Origin: Brevundimonas sp. SH203
Lineage (GTDB): Bacteria; Pseudomonadota; Alphaproteobacteria; Caulobacterales; Caulobacteraceae
Direction of reading: 5' to 3'
Length of the DNA stretch: 64,000 nt
Assembly (NCBI RefSeq): GCF_002157625.1
Contig: NZ_BDMM01000002.1
Location: forward strand, 1-64,000
In this document: positions 16,865 to 25,703 of the stretch, piece by piece
Layout of the letters: each line of letters begins with the position of its first letter
How positions within the stretch are numbered: the stretch's first letter is position 1
The notes under the pieces: generated by a model
The model's database searches: none
What the model was told of the DNA's origin: nothing
What the model saw: only the letters and a program-made list of their open reading frames with translations
Made by a program: the position numbers and the translations under genes

Positions 16865-17471
16865 GGTCAGGCGTCGCATTGAGGCCCAGAACCATGGCCA
16901 GCACCTTGCGCAGGGGCGCCCGTTCGGCCTCGGGATCAAAACTGCTGTTCGACGACACGCGGCTGAAGACGCCGTCGATCATCAGCATCAACAGATCGGC
17001 TGTCTGGCGTTCCGACAGCATAGGCTTTGCGGCGCCGACCGCCACGGCCCTGGCCACCAGACTCTCCAGTCCGTTGGACAGACATGAATCCTGATCGCGC
17101 ACCAAGGCCGCGACCGCCTGATCGCGTGCCGCCTCCGCCGCGATCTCAAGGATCAAACGGGTCTCGGCGCCGTCGCTGGCCAAGGACAGGATGTCGTCCA
17201 TGAACCCCAACACGGCCTCGGCGGCGTCCGCTTCTTTCACCAGCAGGTCGAGGTGCGACTGAAGTCTCTGGCCCTGATCCTCGACCACGGCCAGCATCAG
17301 CGCCCTCTTGTTCTCGAAATAGTGGAACAGCTTGCCTGAGCTCACGCCGGCCTTGGTGCAGACCGTCTGGATGCTGGCGCCGTGAAAACCCAGTTCGGCG
17401 ACACAGGCGCGGGCCGCTTCCACGATCGCCTCGCGTCGGGCCGCGTGTTTGTCAGGATCAATCGTGCGCAC
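16857..17471 (-). CDS. TetR/AcrR-family transcriptional regulator
   Basis: The 204-residue regulator has an N-terminal HTH (about 12-58): REAIVEAARACVAELGFHGASIQTVCTKAGVSSGKLFHYFENKRAL. The variable C-terminal ligand domain is helical. The start is GTG 17471, and no ATG fits. It overlaps the downstream DUF418 gene and has an inverted repeat just upstream, so autorepression of the pair is likely. The inducer is unknown. Confidence 0.92.
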   Translation of the reverse strand: MRTIDPDKHAARREAIVEAARACVAELGFHGASIQTVCTKAGVSSGKLFHYFENKRALMLAVVEDQGQRLQSHLDLLVKEADAAEAVLGFMDDILSLASDGAETRLILEIAAEAARDQAVAALVRDQDSCLSNGLESLVARAVAVGAAKPMLSERQTADLLMLMIDGVFSRVSSNSSFDPEAERAPLRKVLAMVLGLNATPDHD

Positions 17472-17485
17472 TATCGGGCTATTAA

Positions 17486-17509
17486 AATAAACAGAGTGAT
17501 CGGTTTATT
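17486..17509. promoter_or_regulatory. Operator candidate for the TetR-type regulator
   Basis: AATAAAC (17486-17492) and GTTTATT (17503-17509) are perfect inverted half-sites separated by ten bases, in an AT-rich patch 15 bases upstream of the TetR start codon. Position and symmetry fit a TetR-dimer site that would block its own promoter. Confidence 0.55.
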
Positions 17510-17564
17510 AATTGGGCAAACAAGTTTGTCCAGCGCCAGATTGATCATTTTCAGAAAAGAACGG

Positions 17565-18383
17565 TCAGTTCGGCCGGAACAGTCCCGCCGGCGACACGGT
17601 GAAGATTTCTAGCCCGTCTTCGGTCACGCCGATGGTGTGTTCGCACTGGGCGGACAGGGATTTGTCGCGGGTCACGGCGGTCCAGCCGTCGGACAGCACC
17701 TTCACCTGCGGCTTGCCCAGGTTCACCATCGGTTCGACGGTGAAGAACATGCCGGGCTTCAGAACCGCGCCCTCGCCGCGACGGCCGTAGTGCAGGACGT
17801 TGGGGCTGTCGTGGAAGACGCGGCCGATGCCGTGGCCGCAGAAGTCGCGCACCACGCTCATGCGCTGGGCCTCGACGAACTTCTGGATGGCGAAGCCGAT
17901 GTCGCCGAACGTATTGCCCGGCTTGACCTGTTCCAGGCCCAGTTCCAGCGACTGATAGGTGACGTCGATCAGGCGTTTGGCGCGGGCGTTGATCTCGCCG
18001 ACCGCATACATGCGGCTGGAATCGCCGTGCCAGCCGTCGACGATGACGGTGTGGTCGATGTTGACGATGTCGCCGTCCTTCAGAACCTTGTCGCCGGGAA
18101 TGCCGTGGCAGACGACGTGGTTGATCGAGGTGCAGACGGTCTTCTCATAGCCCTTGTAGCCCAGGCAGGCGGGCAGGCCGCCGTGGTCCAGGGTGAACTC
18201 GCGCACCAAGTCGTCGATCTCTCCGGTCGTCACGCCCGGTTTCACATGGGCGGCGATCATGTCCAGGGCTTCGGCGACCAGACGGCCGGCCTTGCGCATC
18301 CCCTCGAAATCTTCGGGGGCGTGGACGCGGATGGCGCTGGAACGGACCAGGACGTCGGTTTCCAGTTCGGGCGTTTCGTACAT
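17565..18383 (-). CDS. map: Type I methionine aminopeptidase
   Basis: The enzyme removes the initiator methionine from nascent proteins. The 272-residue chain has the dinuclear metal ligands in place: Asp in NIDHTVIVDG, Asp in WHGDSSRMY, His in FCGHGIGRVFH, Glu in TVEPMVN and Glu in CEHTIGVTEDG. CTSINHVVCHGIPG is the typical substrate pocket. There is a short N-terminal extension of about 20 residues. It stands alone on the minus strand. Confidence 0.97.
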   Translation of the reverse strand: MYETPELETDVLVRSSAIRVHAPEDFEGMRKAGRLVAEALDMIAAHVKPGVTTGEIDDLVREFTLDHGGLPACLGYKGYEKTVCTSINHVVCHGIPGDKVLKDGDIVNIDHTVIVDGWHGDSSRMYAVGEINARAKRLIDVTYQSLELGLEQVKPGNTFGDIGFAIQKFVEAQRMSVVRDFCGHGIGRVFHDSPNVLHYGRRGEGAVLKPGMFFTVEPMVNLGKPQVKVLSDGWTAVTRDKSLSAQCEHTIGVTEDGLEIFTVSPAGLFRPN

Positions 18384-18725
18384 GGGGACTTCGATCAGGC
18401 TTGAAGGCGGAGCGTGTTGCAGATGGCCCTTATATCATGGATGCACAAGGCGATCTTGGGGCGAGGGGTGGCGGCAAGGAAATCCGCGATCAGCGTTCGG
18501 TGCGCGGTTTCCGCTGCGTAAGTTCGTGATTTGACGAAGGCTTCTTGCCGCAACGGAACCTCTCGCGGGTGTGATCTTGTGCAGCTTTTGCGACACAGTT
18601 TCGCCCGGATCGGAGCAGAGAGCGGCCATGCATGCAACGCTTTCCGGTCGAAAGCGCTGCGGCAACGTCTCTCCCCCGACACCCCACCGCCGCGTTGATG
18701 GCGGGGGCCTACTTAGGAAGTATCC
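18384..18725. other. Intergenic region between map and the fadL-type gene
   Basis: This 342-base region should hold the divergent map and fadL promoters. No gene is evident. A GC-rich hairpin (CCGCC at 18687-18691 with GGCGG at 18700-18704) lies in the 5' leader of the porin gene, just before its AGGAAG ribosome site, and could affect translation. I could not assign a confident -35/-10 pair. Confidence 0.45.
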
Positions 18726-20078
18726 ATGACCTCCAGGAACATCGCTCGCATGGGCGGCATCGCCCTGACCTCCGCCCTTCTGGCCGGCGTCGCCGCCCCC
18801 GCCATGGCCGGCTCCTTCTACGTTCAGGAACAGTCGACCCGCGCCCAGGGTCGCGCCAACGCCGGCGTCGGCGCCGACAAGGGCGTCCAGTCGCTGTGGT
18901 GGAACCCCGCCGCCATCGCCGGCACCCAGCGCGAAGTCTATATGGGCATGCACGGCCTGATCCTGGATTCCAGCGTCGACGACCGCGGCTCCAGCCTGAC
19001 CTACAACGTCCCCGTCACCGGCCTCGGCGTGGTCAGCCGCACCTATCCCGTCAACGGCGATCCGCACGTTCATGACGTGGTCGAAAGCGGCATCGTGCCG
19101 AACTTCGCCATCTCGACCCCGATCGGCGACCGCTTCAACGTCGGTCTGGCGGTCCAGGCGCCCTACAACTTCACCACCAAATATCTGCCGGACGACTTCG
19201 CCCGCTACGACGCCCTGACCTCGGAACTGCGCTCGGCCAACGTCAGCCTGGTCGCCGCCGCCAAGGTCACGGACTGGCTGGACATCGGCGCGGGCTTCGA
19301 CGCCCAGTACGCCAAGGCCACCCTGTCCTCGGCTCTGCCGAACGCGCCGATCCCGGCCGTCCTGTCGCCCGCCTATGTGATCTCGCCCTCCACCGACGGC
19401 CGCAACCAGCTGGAGGGCGACGGCTGGAACTACGGCTGGAACGCCGGCGCCCAGATGCACTTCGGCAAGCTGGACCTGGGTCTGTCGTACCGTTCGGAAA
19501 TCAAGCACGAGCTTGACGGCACGGTGAACATCTCGGGCCTGACCGGGGTTCTGGCCGGCGCCAACGTCTCGGCGGACGGCACGGCCAAGTTCACCACGCC
19601 GTGGTACGCCACCATCTCTGCCCGTTACGCCGTCAACGACCGCCTGACCCTGAACGCCCAGGTCAACCAGATCGGCTGGAGCAAGTTCGACGCCATCCGC
19701 GTCAACTACGGCGCCACCGGCGCCTCGACCATCGTTCAGGACTATGACGACGTCACCACCGGCGCGGTCGGCTTCGACTACAAGATCGATCCGACCATGA
19801 CCTTCCGCGCGGGCGTCGGCTACGACCCGACCCCGACCCCGGACGATCACCGCACCGCCCGCATCCCCGACGGCGACCGCTGGCTCTATGCCGCCGGCCT
19901 GTCCAAGACCGTGGGTTCGATGACGTTCGACGGCGCCGTGACCTATATCGACATCAGCGACGCCGCGATCAACGACACCCGCGACGTCTATGGCAACGGC
20001 CTGGTCGTCTCCAACCTGCGCGGCGACGCGCGGGGCAACGGCGTCGGCTTCTCGCTGGGCGCCAGCTGGAACTTCTAA
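18726..20078 (+). CDS. OmpP1/FadL/TodX family outer-membrane transporter
   Basis: This 450-residue outer-membrane beta-barrel imports long-chain fatty acids or other hydrophobic compounds. A Sec signal peptide (cleavage after about residue 28, AMA) is followed by GSFYVQEQSTRAQGRANAG and SLWWNPAAIAG. That region is the FadL N-terminal hatch with its NPA motif. Alternating beta-strands fill the rest and the chain ends in GVGFSLGASWNF, with C-terminal Phe as expected for barrel assembly. Start ATG 18726 has AGGAAG upstream. The substrate is not deducible. Confidence 0.93.
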   Translation: MTSRNIARMGGIALTSALLAGVAAPAMAGSFYVQEQSTRAQGRANAGVGADKGVQSLWWNPAAIAGTQREVYMGMHGLILDSSVDDRGSSLTYNVPVTGLGVVSRTYPVNGDPHVHDVVESGIVPNFAISTPIGDRFNVGLAVQAPYNFTTKYLPDDFARYDALTSELRSANVSLVAAAKVTDWLDIGAGFDAQYAKATLSSALPNAPIPAVLSPAYVISPSTDGRNQLEGDGWNYGWNAGAQMHFGKLDLGLSYRSEIKHELDGTVNISGLTGVLAGANVSADGTAKFTTPWYATISARYAVNDRLTLNAQVNQIGWSKFDAIRVNYGATGASTIVQDYDDVTTGAVGFDYKIDPTMTFRAGVGYDPTPTPDDHRTARIPDGDRWLYAAGLSKTVGSMTFDGAVTYIDISDAAINDTRDVYGNGLVVSNLRGDARGNGVGFSLGASWNF

Positions 20079-20101
20079 GGTCCGCACACCCCTGACATGA
20101 G

Positions 20102-20134
20102 AACGGCGGCTCCCGCAAAGGAGCCGCCGTTTTT
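20102..20134 (+). terminator. Rho-independent terminator of the fadL-type gene
   Basis: A perfect 12-bp stem (20102-20113 with 20120-20131), 6-base loop, then TTTTT. Confidence 0.9.
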
Positions 20135-20156
20135 AGTTCGTCCGCCTTTTCTCCGC

Positions 20157-20261
20157 GTCATCCTCGGGCTTGACCCGAGGACCGGGCGCGGATCGGGCTG
20201 TGTGTCGGTTCAGGCGCAATGCGTCAGAACCGCCGGCCCTCGGGTCAAGCCCGAGGGTGAC
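20157..20261. repeat. REP-like inverted repeat pair, same family as 5667-5795
   Basis: Two arms of about 29 bases (20157-20185 and 20233-20261) are near-perfect inverts. Each arm carries an internal palindrome CCTCGGG...CCCGAGG. The outer GTCATCCTCG matches the first element. It lies between convergent genes, the typical place for dispersed extragenic palindromes. Confidence 0.75.
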
Positions 20262-20273
20262 GGCCGGGAAAAC

Positions 20274-21782
20274 TCACCCCTTGGCCGCGCCGTAACCCTT
20301 GCCGCCGTTCGACGGGCGGCGGCGGGGGCGGCGCTTCATCTCGCCTTCGGGACGCGGCTCCGACTTGCGCGTATCGGCCTGGCGGGGTTCGCGCGGCGTG
20401 GTCTTCTCGCCGGCCATCGGGTTGTAGGTCTTTTCGGGACGCGGGGCCGCCGCTTCGCCGCCGGGGCGGTTGCGGCGCTGGCGGTGGGGCTGACCGCCGC
20501 CTTCCGGGCGCACGCCGTCGCGGTGCGGGTTGCGACGCCCGCGACCGCCCCGGCCGCCTTCGTTGCGTTCGCCGCCCTCGCGTTCCGGCAGGGTCGCCTT
20601 CTTGGCCACGCCCGCCGACATGATGGAGGCGTCCAGCGCCGCCAGCTGTTTGTCGTTGCGGCGATCGGCGGCCGGAATCTTCTGGCGCGTGACCTTTTCG
20701 ATGTCGCGCAGCAGCTTCATCTCATCGCCCGCCACGAAGCTGACGGCCGTGCCGTCCTTGCCCGCCCGCGCGGTGCGGCCGATGCGGTGGACGTAGCTTT
20801 CCGGCACGTGCGGCAGTTCGAAGTTCACCACGTGCGAGACGCCGTCCACGTCGATGCCGCGCGCGGCGATGTCGGTGGCGACCAGCACCCGCAGCTTGCC
20901 CTTCTTGAAGGCTTCCAACGTGCGCTCACGCTGGGGCTGGGACTTGTTGCCATGGATGGCGCCGGCCTCGACGCCGCCGGCTTCCAGATAGGCCGCGACC
21001 TTGTCGGCGCCGTGCTTGGTCTTGGTGAAGACCAGGCAGCGCGTGTATTCGGGGTCGCTGAACATCTCGGTCAGCAGGGCGCGCTTCCTGCCCTGTTCGA
21101 TATAGACGACCGACTGGCTGATGCGCTGCACGGTGGTCGATTGCGGCGTGACCTGGACCTTGACCGGGTCCTTCAGCAGTTCGCCCGCCAGCTTGCCGAT
21201 CTCGCCGGGCATGGTCGCCGAGAAGAACAGGTTCTGGCGCTTGGCCGGGATCTTGGAGACGATCTGGCGGATCGGCTTGATGAAGCCCAGGTCCAGCATC
21301 TGGTCGGCCTCGTCCAGCACGAAGATCTCGGTCGAGGACAGGTCAAGGTTCTTCTGCTGGATGTGGTCCAGCAGGCGGCCGGGCGCGGCGATCAGGATGT
21401 CCAGACCCTGTTGCAGGGCCCGCTCCTGGGCGCCGTATTTCACGCCGCCGAAGATCACGGCGACCCGGAAGCCCAGGTGCGCGCCGTAAGCCTTGAAGCT
21501 GTCGCCGATCTGGGTGGCCAGCTCACGCGTGGGGCTCAGGACCAGCACGCGCGTCGTGCGCGGCCGGGGCGGAATGCGGTTCTCGGCCAGGCGATGCAGG
21601 ATCGGCAGGGCGAAGGCGGCGGTCTTGCCGGTGCCGGTCTGGGCGATGCCCAGCAGATCCTTGCCGGCCATGACGTCGGGGATGGCCTTTTCCTGGATCG
21701 GCGTCGGCTTGGTGTAGCCGGTCGAGGCCAGGGCCTGCAGCAGGGCCTTGTTCAGGCCCATGGATTCGAATGTGGTGCTCAC
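20274..21782 (-). CDS. rhlE: DEAD-box ATP-dependent RNA helicase, RhlE type
   Basis: This 502-residue RNA helicase remodels structured RNA or RNPs. It shows the Q motif (TFESMGLNKALLQALASTGY...PTPIQ), AQTGTGKT, PTRELATQI, the DEAD box in VLDEADQMLDLG, SATMP and HRIGRTARAGKDG. The last 120 residues are a low-complexity Arg/Gly/Glu-rich basic tail (GRRNPHRDGVR, KRRPRRRPSNGG) that would bind RNA nonspecifically. GTG 21782 is the likely start; the longer frame adds 15 residues outside the family consensus. The tail makes RhlE the best assignment within the family. Confidence 0.92.
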   Translation of the reverse strand: MSTTFESMGLNKALLQALASTGYTKPTPIQEKAIPDVMAGKDLLGIAQTGTGKTAAFALPILHRLAENRIPPRPRTTRVLVLSPTRELATQIGDSFKAYGAHLGFRVAVIFGGVKYGAQERALQQGLDILIAAPGRLLDHIQQKNLDLSSTEIFVLDEADQMLDLGFIKPIRQIVSKIPAKRQNLFFSATMPGEIGKLAGELLKDPVKVQVTPQSTTVQRISQSVVYIEQGRKRALLTEMFSDPEYTRCLVFTKTKHGADKVAAYLEAGGVEAGAIHGNKSQPQRERTLEAFKKGKLRVLVATDIAARGIDVDGVSHVVNFELPHVPESYVHRIGRTARAGKDGTAVSFVAGDEMKLLRDIEKVTRQKIPAADRRNDKQLAALDASIMSAGVAKKATLPEREGGERNEGGRGGRGRRNPHRDGVRPEGGGQPHRQRRNRPGGEAAAPRPEKTYNPMAGEKTTPREPRQADTRKSEPRPEGEMKRRPRRRPSNGGKGYGAAKG

Positions 21783-22056
21783 AGCAGTATCTTTCGCGTA
21801 GCGGCAGGGCGCGATCAGCCATGGCATGACGCCGTCGGGCCGCGCACCGCCAGTCCCGACGGGGCCTGGGGGAGGAGGCCTGCGGGGTGGATCGGGCGCC
21901 GCCCCGCGTGTCCGGGCAGCGAATGGATATGAGGGGCCGGCGGCTTCTACAGACAGGTCCGGGTGGGACCCACACGCGCTGGAGACGCCGGAGATCGCGA
22001 TTGTGCGACGCCGCGCAAATGGGCGCTTATCGCCGATAAGTCAACTGCGACGCCCC

Positions 22057-22620
22057 TCAGGGCGCGTATCGTATCGCCGCCTCGGGCAGGCCGTCGGGCA
22101 GGCCGATGGCCGCGCGCCAGTCCTCGGGATGCAGCCGCGCCATCTCCAGATCCAGCCACGCCAGCGGCTTCAGCGTCCCGTCCGCGTCCCAGAACCGCTC
22201 GGCCCACGGCTGCCCCGTCTCGATCGCCCGCGCCCGGTCCCTCGCCGTCGCCTCGGGCCCCAGATGCGTCGCGCGCCAGTGATACAGCCACGGAATATGC
22301 CAGTGCGGCGCCTGCATCAGCCGCTCGTCCGTCATCGCCGCCGCCAGACATTCCGCCAGCGCCCGCGCGTCCTCCAGCTGGGCGTTGAAGGCGTCGCGCC
22401 GCGCCTGGATATGCCGGTCCCAGCCCTCGGCCGGCTCGATCGGCCCCAGCGTCGGCTCGGGCCGTTTCCAGCCTTCCGCCTCGCGCCGCTTCCACAGGGC
22501 GTGAACCCCGACGTCATAGCGGGCGGCGACGGACCGCGCGGTCTCGCCGTCCTCCCACGCCTTCCTGACCTCGGCCCAGACGGCGTCCGGCCTGATCTTG
22601 CGATGTATGCCCTGGCTCAT
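22057..22620 (-). CDS. HTH-containing hypothetical protein, divergent paralogue of 22785-23537
   Basis: From ATG 22620 the protein has 187 residues. Its first 50 residues (IRPDAVWAEVRKAWEDG, ETARSVAARYDVGVHALWKR, EAEGW) read as a homeodomain-like helix-turn-helix and align with the N-terminus of the divergent gene at 22785. The rest is Trp- and Ala-rich and helical, with no motif I know. HTH plus helical region is reminiscent of phage terminase small subunits or DNA-binding adaptors, but no large terminase is near. Function unknown. Confidence 0.72.
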   Translation of the reverse strand: MSQGIHRKIRPDAVWAEVRKAWEDGETARSVAARYDVGVHALWKRREAEGWKRPEPTLGPIEPAEGWDRHIQARRDAFNAQLEDARALAECLAAAMTDERLMQAPHWHIPWLYHWRATHLGPEATARDRARAIETGQPWAERFWDADGTLKPLAWLDLEMARLHPEDWRAAIGLPDGLPEAAIRYAP

Positions 22621-22784
22621 GGGGCAGGGGTGTCGCACGCCCCTGCGTCATCATCGGTCGCACCCGCGCCTCATGCACAGCTGGCGCGTGACCCCTGACA
22701 TGTCGCGATGTGGAAAATCAAATCTCTAGCCTCGAAAATCGACCTTCTTCCGGCCTGGGGTAGAGACCGCCCCATAATGTCCGC

Positions 22785-23537
22785 ATGGAAAAACGCCGCT
22801 ACAAGATCAAACCGCCCGAGGTCTGGACCCAGGTCCGAAAGGACTATCTGTCCGGTCTCGACGCCAAGACCGTCGCCGCCCGCCACGACGTGACCGAGGC
22901 CTCCATCCGCGCCCGCGCGACGAAGGAGGGCTGGTCCCGCCATCCGCGCAGCGAGGCCGCGACGCCTGCGCTCCAGCCCCTGTCGCCTCAGGACGCGGCC
23001 GACCTGTCGCCCGACGACCCCAATGATCCCGCCGCCCTGGCCCGCGCCGCCGCCCAGGCCTCGGGCCGCGCCCTGCACGCCCAGGACTTCGCCCAGGCCC
23101 GCGCCCTGGCGGCGCTGGCCGAGACCTATCGCAAACTGGCCGACCGCGACGGCCCCGGCCGCGCCGCCCGCCTGACGGTGAAAAACGCCCCCCTGCAACT
23201 GATCTTCGACATCCTGACCAATGAGGCCGAGGCCGAGCGCCGCTTCGCCATGAACACCAGCGACAAGAGCGACTGGGAACTGCGCGGCCAATATTGGCAG
23301 GCGAAGCAGAAGCTGGAGCGCGCCAACACCGAATGGGGCCACGCCCAACTGGCCCGCCGCGTCCAGCTGGACCGCCGCATCGCCGCGCTGGAGGATCAGC
23401 TGCGCGCCGCCGGCCTCGACCCCGTCATCGAACGCGAACAGGACCGCCGCATCTCCCAGGGCCTCGACCTCTTCCTTGGCCCCCTGCGGGGGAGAGTGAC
23501 GATGGAGGAGTGGGACAAGACGCTGGATGAGTTGTGA
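22785..23537 (+). CDS. HTH-containing hypothetical protein, divergent paralogue of 22057-22620
   Basis: The 250-residue protein starts KRRYKIKPPEVWTQVRKDYLSGLDAK, continues TVAARHDVTEASIRARATKEGW and matches the N-terminal HTH of the divergent neighbour. A long Ala-rich helical middle (residues about 65-130) and a charged coiled segment (about 160-215, with LERANTEWGHAQLARRVQLD) follow. It could be a terminase-small-subunit-like or nucleoid-associated protein; I do not recognise a named family. GC-rich codon use is typical of the chromosome, unlike the next gene. Confidence 0.72.
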   Translation: MEKRRYKIKPPEVWTQVRKDYLSGLDAKTVAARHDVTEASIRARATKEGWSRHPRSEAATPALQPLSPQDAADLSPDDPNDPAALARAAAQASGRALHAQDFAQARALAALAETYRKLADRDGPGRAARLTVKNAPLQLIFDILTNEAEAERRFAMNTSDKSDWELRGQYWQAKQKLERANTEWGHAQLARRVQLDRRIAALEDQLRAAGLDPVIEREQDRRISQGLDLFLGPLRGRVTMEEWDKTLDEL

Positions 23538-23618
23538 GGGCAGGTTCTTGAGAGCGAGGAGCGGGTCGAGAAAATTGACTCTGAAATCTTTGCTACTCAA
23601 AAAGTGGAGAACAAACCA

Positions 23619-23638
23619 AGAACATGATATGAAGTTCT
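23619..23638. promoter_or_regulatory. Small inverted repeat before the HD gene
   Basis: AGAAC and GTTCT (23619-23623, 23634-23638) flank a 10-base AT-rich centre directly upstream of ATG 23643. A TTGACT at 23575-23580 may be the -35 of the operon promoter, but I find no good -10. The repeat may be an operator or a translational element; weak evidence. Confidence 0.3.
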
Positions 23639-23642
23639 CGTC

Positions 23643-25109
23643 ATGGAAAATGTGAAGGAATCACGTCAGGGTTGCCAACTGGCAGGGGCTACACGAGCAG
23701 AACGGCAAATGGGAAAGTCTCAGCGCGTACGGGATCCAGTTCACAATCTCATCGAGTTTGATGGCGGCGATTTCGAACAGACGTGCTGGAAGGTTCTCCA
23801 AACCCGACCAATGCAGCGGTTACGTCGAGTTAAGCAGCTTGGCTTCTCTGAATATACCTATCCAGGTGCTTCACATACGAGACTGTCTCATAGTATCGGC
23901 GTATTCCACACCGCTAGATTGCTGGCAGAAGTTGTTCGAAAGAGCCTAGGCAACGACCACTACAGGCAGTCGGACGCGCAGATCGCTATTGCCGCTGCTT
24001 TAGTTCATGACGTGGGTCATGGACCGTTTAGCCACGCGTTCGAGGACGCACTTAAAAAACTCAAAAAGGGTCGAAAACACGAGCTTCGGACTCGCCAAAT
24101 TATGCAGACTGACGAAATGCAGGAGGCGTTTGAAGATTATCCTGAGCTGCCTGAGCAAATCGCGGACCTGATTGAGGCTGAATTTCCAACAAACATCTAT
24201 GCGTCGATAGTTTCGAGCCAAATGGATGCTGATCGCCTCGACTATATGAGGCGAGATCGCATGATGTCAGGGACCCAGCAGTCCGGCATAGATTTCGATT
24301 GGCTTTTGAGCAATCTGGAGGTTCAGAAAGTTCCAGTGGGGCAGGACGGAAAGTTTGTGAGAAAAGCTTACACTTTCGTCATTAACGAGAAGGCAGTTGT
24401 CGCTGCAGAAGGGTATATTTTCAGTTTATTATATCTGTACAAGAACGTGTATTTTCACAAAACCACGAGAGGTCTGGAGAAAATATTCACAGCCTTGGTT
24501 TTCCGGATAGCAGAACTTGTCCAGGAGGGATCAGAAGAAAAAGCTGGCCTGCATTCGACACACCCCTTGGTGCAGTTTCTCCGCGATGCTGAAGATATCG
24601 AGAACTTCTTGGCTCTGGACGACACGGTTGTGCTTGGCTCTCTCAATTCGATGTCTCTCGCGCCCGATGGAGCAGTTGCCGAACTCGCCATCCGTCTTCG
24701 AGATCGGAAAATCTACAAGTGCATCGACGTCACGAACCGCATGATGCGATCTTTCGGATTGCCTAAGGAAGACGACGATGCCGACGCTCAAGCCGCGCGT
24801 GGCGCGGAGGCTGCCAGGCGTGTGGCTCGGGTTGCAGAGATGGTCGCCGAACGAGGACTCCTGACCCAAATGGCAGATAACGTGCCTTTGTTCTTGGAGG
24901 ACACGGCGCCTAGAAGCCCATATAAGCGCGTCGATTCGTCGAGGTTGTTTTCCCGCATACATGTGGCTGCCGGAAAAGATCTTCACGATTTGGCAGAAAT
25001 GTCACCCGCCGTTAACTCTCTTTCCGACTATAAAGCCTACCGGCTTTATGGCCGGGATAGGGCTGAAGTGCGGGAAATAGAGAGAATCATAGAGGAAGCT
25101 TCGCAATGA
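23643..25109 (+). CDS. SAMHD1-like HD-domain phosphohydrolase
   Basis: This protein of up to 488 residues matches SAMHD1/dGTPase-type HD enzymes, which cleave the triphosphate from dNTPs or act on nucleic acids. Key parts are YPGASHTRLSHSIGVFHTAR (His83), ALVHDVGHGPFSHAFED (His122, Asp123) and MDADRLDYMRRD (Asp197), completing the H...HD...D metal site. The phrase GASH-R--HS--GV and the HDxGHGPFSH string are near-identical to SAMHD1. The C-terminal half is helical with several charged stretches. ATG 23709 is an alternative start closer to the family N-terminus. Base composition is clearly less GC-rich than the flanking genes, suggesting recent acquisition. It overlaps the next gene by four bases. 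Confidence 0.9.
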   Translation: MENVKESRQGCQLAGATRAERQMGKSQRVRDPVHNLIEFDGGDFEQTCWKVLQTRPMQRLRRVKQLGFSEYTYPGASHTRLSHSIGVFHTARLLAEVVRKSLGNDHYRQSDAQIAIAAALVHDVGHGPFSHAFEDALKKLKKGRKHELRTRQIMQTDEMQEAFEDYPELPEQIADLIEAEFPTNIYASIVSSQMDADRLDYMRRDRMMSGTQQSGIDFDWLLSNLEVQKVPVGQDGKFVRKAYTFVINEKAVVAAEGYIFSLLYLYKNVYFHKTTRGLEKIFTALVFRIAELVQEGSEEKAGLHSTHPLVQFLRDAEDIENFLALDDTVVLGSLNSMSLAPDGAVAELAIRLRDRKIYKCIDVTNRMMRSFGLPKEDDDADAQAARGAEAARRVARVAEMVAERGLLTQMADNVPLFLEDTAPRSPYKRVDSSRLFSRIHVAAGKDLHDLAEMSPAVNSLSDYKAYRLYGRDRAEVREIERIIEEASQ

Positions 25110-25615
25110 GCACCGTGACCGCTAAAAGTGTAGCGCTTGTAGTTAAGTCTGCCGGTGAGATCGTTGGTAAAACTCGCCTTCAAAAGACCTTCGCCTTGCT
25201 AGAAATGACCGGAGTTGGTTTTGGATTTTCCTTCGATTACCATCTATTTGGCCCATTTAGCGAAGACTTAACGATCACTGCTGATCGCGCCGTTGCCCTT
25301 GGCTACATTTCTGAGAAGCAGGGGCGGGCGAAGTGGGGCGGTTTATACTCTGTCTATGGCTCAGATAGACGTGAATCTTCCGGAAACCTTGAGCGTGATC
25401 AGATTATTGAGATCGCAAAAGATGCTGACTCCATTGTACTTGAACTGGCAGCCACCGCTGCTTTCTTGGCTTCACAAGGAGAGGCTGATCCTTGGGGCGA
25501 ACTTGCCGCACGCAAGCCTGAAAAAGTAACGAGGGCACGTCTATCGCAAGCCAAGGAGCTCTATCGTGAGTTTATGCGGGTCAATACTCCAGTAAAGCTG
25601 CCTGCAATTATTTAA
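25106..25615 (+). CDS. YwgA-like protein, partner of the HD enzyme
   Basis: The 169-residue protein opens with VALVVKSAGEIVGKTRLQKTFALLEM, continues FGFSFDYHLFGPFSEDLT, and is reminiscent of Bacillus YwgA and the winged-helix-like SocA/Panacea group (AGEIVG.T.LQK... and YGPYSE-like motifs). In Bacillus, ywgA lies beside ywfO, which encodes an HD phosphohydrolase; this is from memory and supports the pairing seen here. The ATG overlaps the HD stop (ATGA) and a terminator follows, so the two genes form a complete operon. It may regulate or complement the HD enzyme. Function unproven. Confidence 0.75.
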   Translation: MSTVTAKSVALVVKSAGEIVGKTRLQKTFALLEMTGVGFGFSFDYHLFGPFSEDLTITADRAVALGYISEKQGRAKWGGLYSVYGSDRRESSGNLERDQIIEIAKDADSIVLELAATAAFLASQGEADPWGELAARKPEKVTRARLSQAKELYREFMRVNTPVKLPAII

Positions 25616-25663
25616 ACGTATACCCCGCGCTAGATATGCAGCTTTGGTTCGCTTGCCCTGAAC

Positions 25664-25687
25664 GCTGTGAAAGGCACAGCTTTATTT
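25664..25687 (+). terminator. Terminator of the HD-YwgA operon
   Basis: Stem GCTGTG/CACAGC (25664-25669 with 25675-25680), 5-base loop, then TTTATTT. It sits 48 bases after the stop and before the convergent uvrB end. Confidence 0.65.
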
Positions 25688-25703
25688 CGCGTTAGCCTCT
25701 TCC

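Noticed and set aside
22057..25615. Prophage
   Set aside because: Apart from two HTH proteins that may resemble terminase small subunits, no integrase, capsid, tail or attachment sites are visible.
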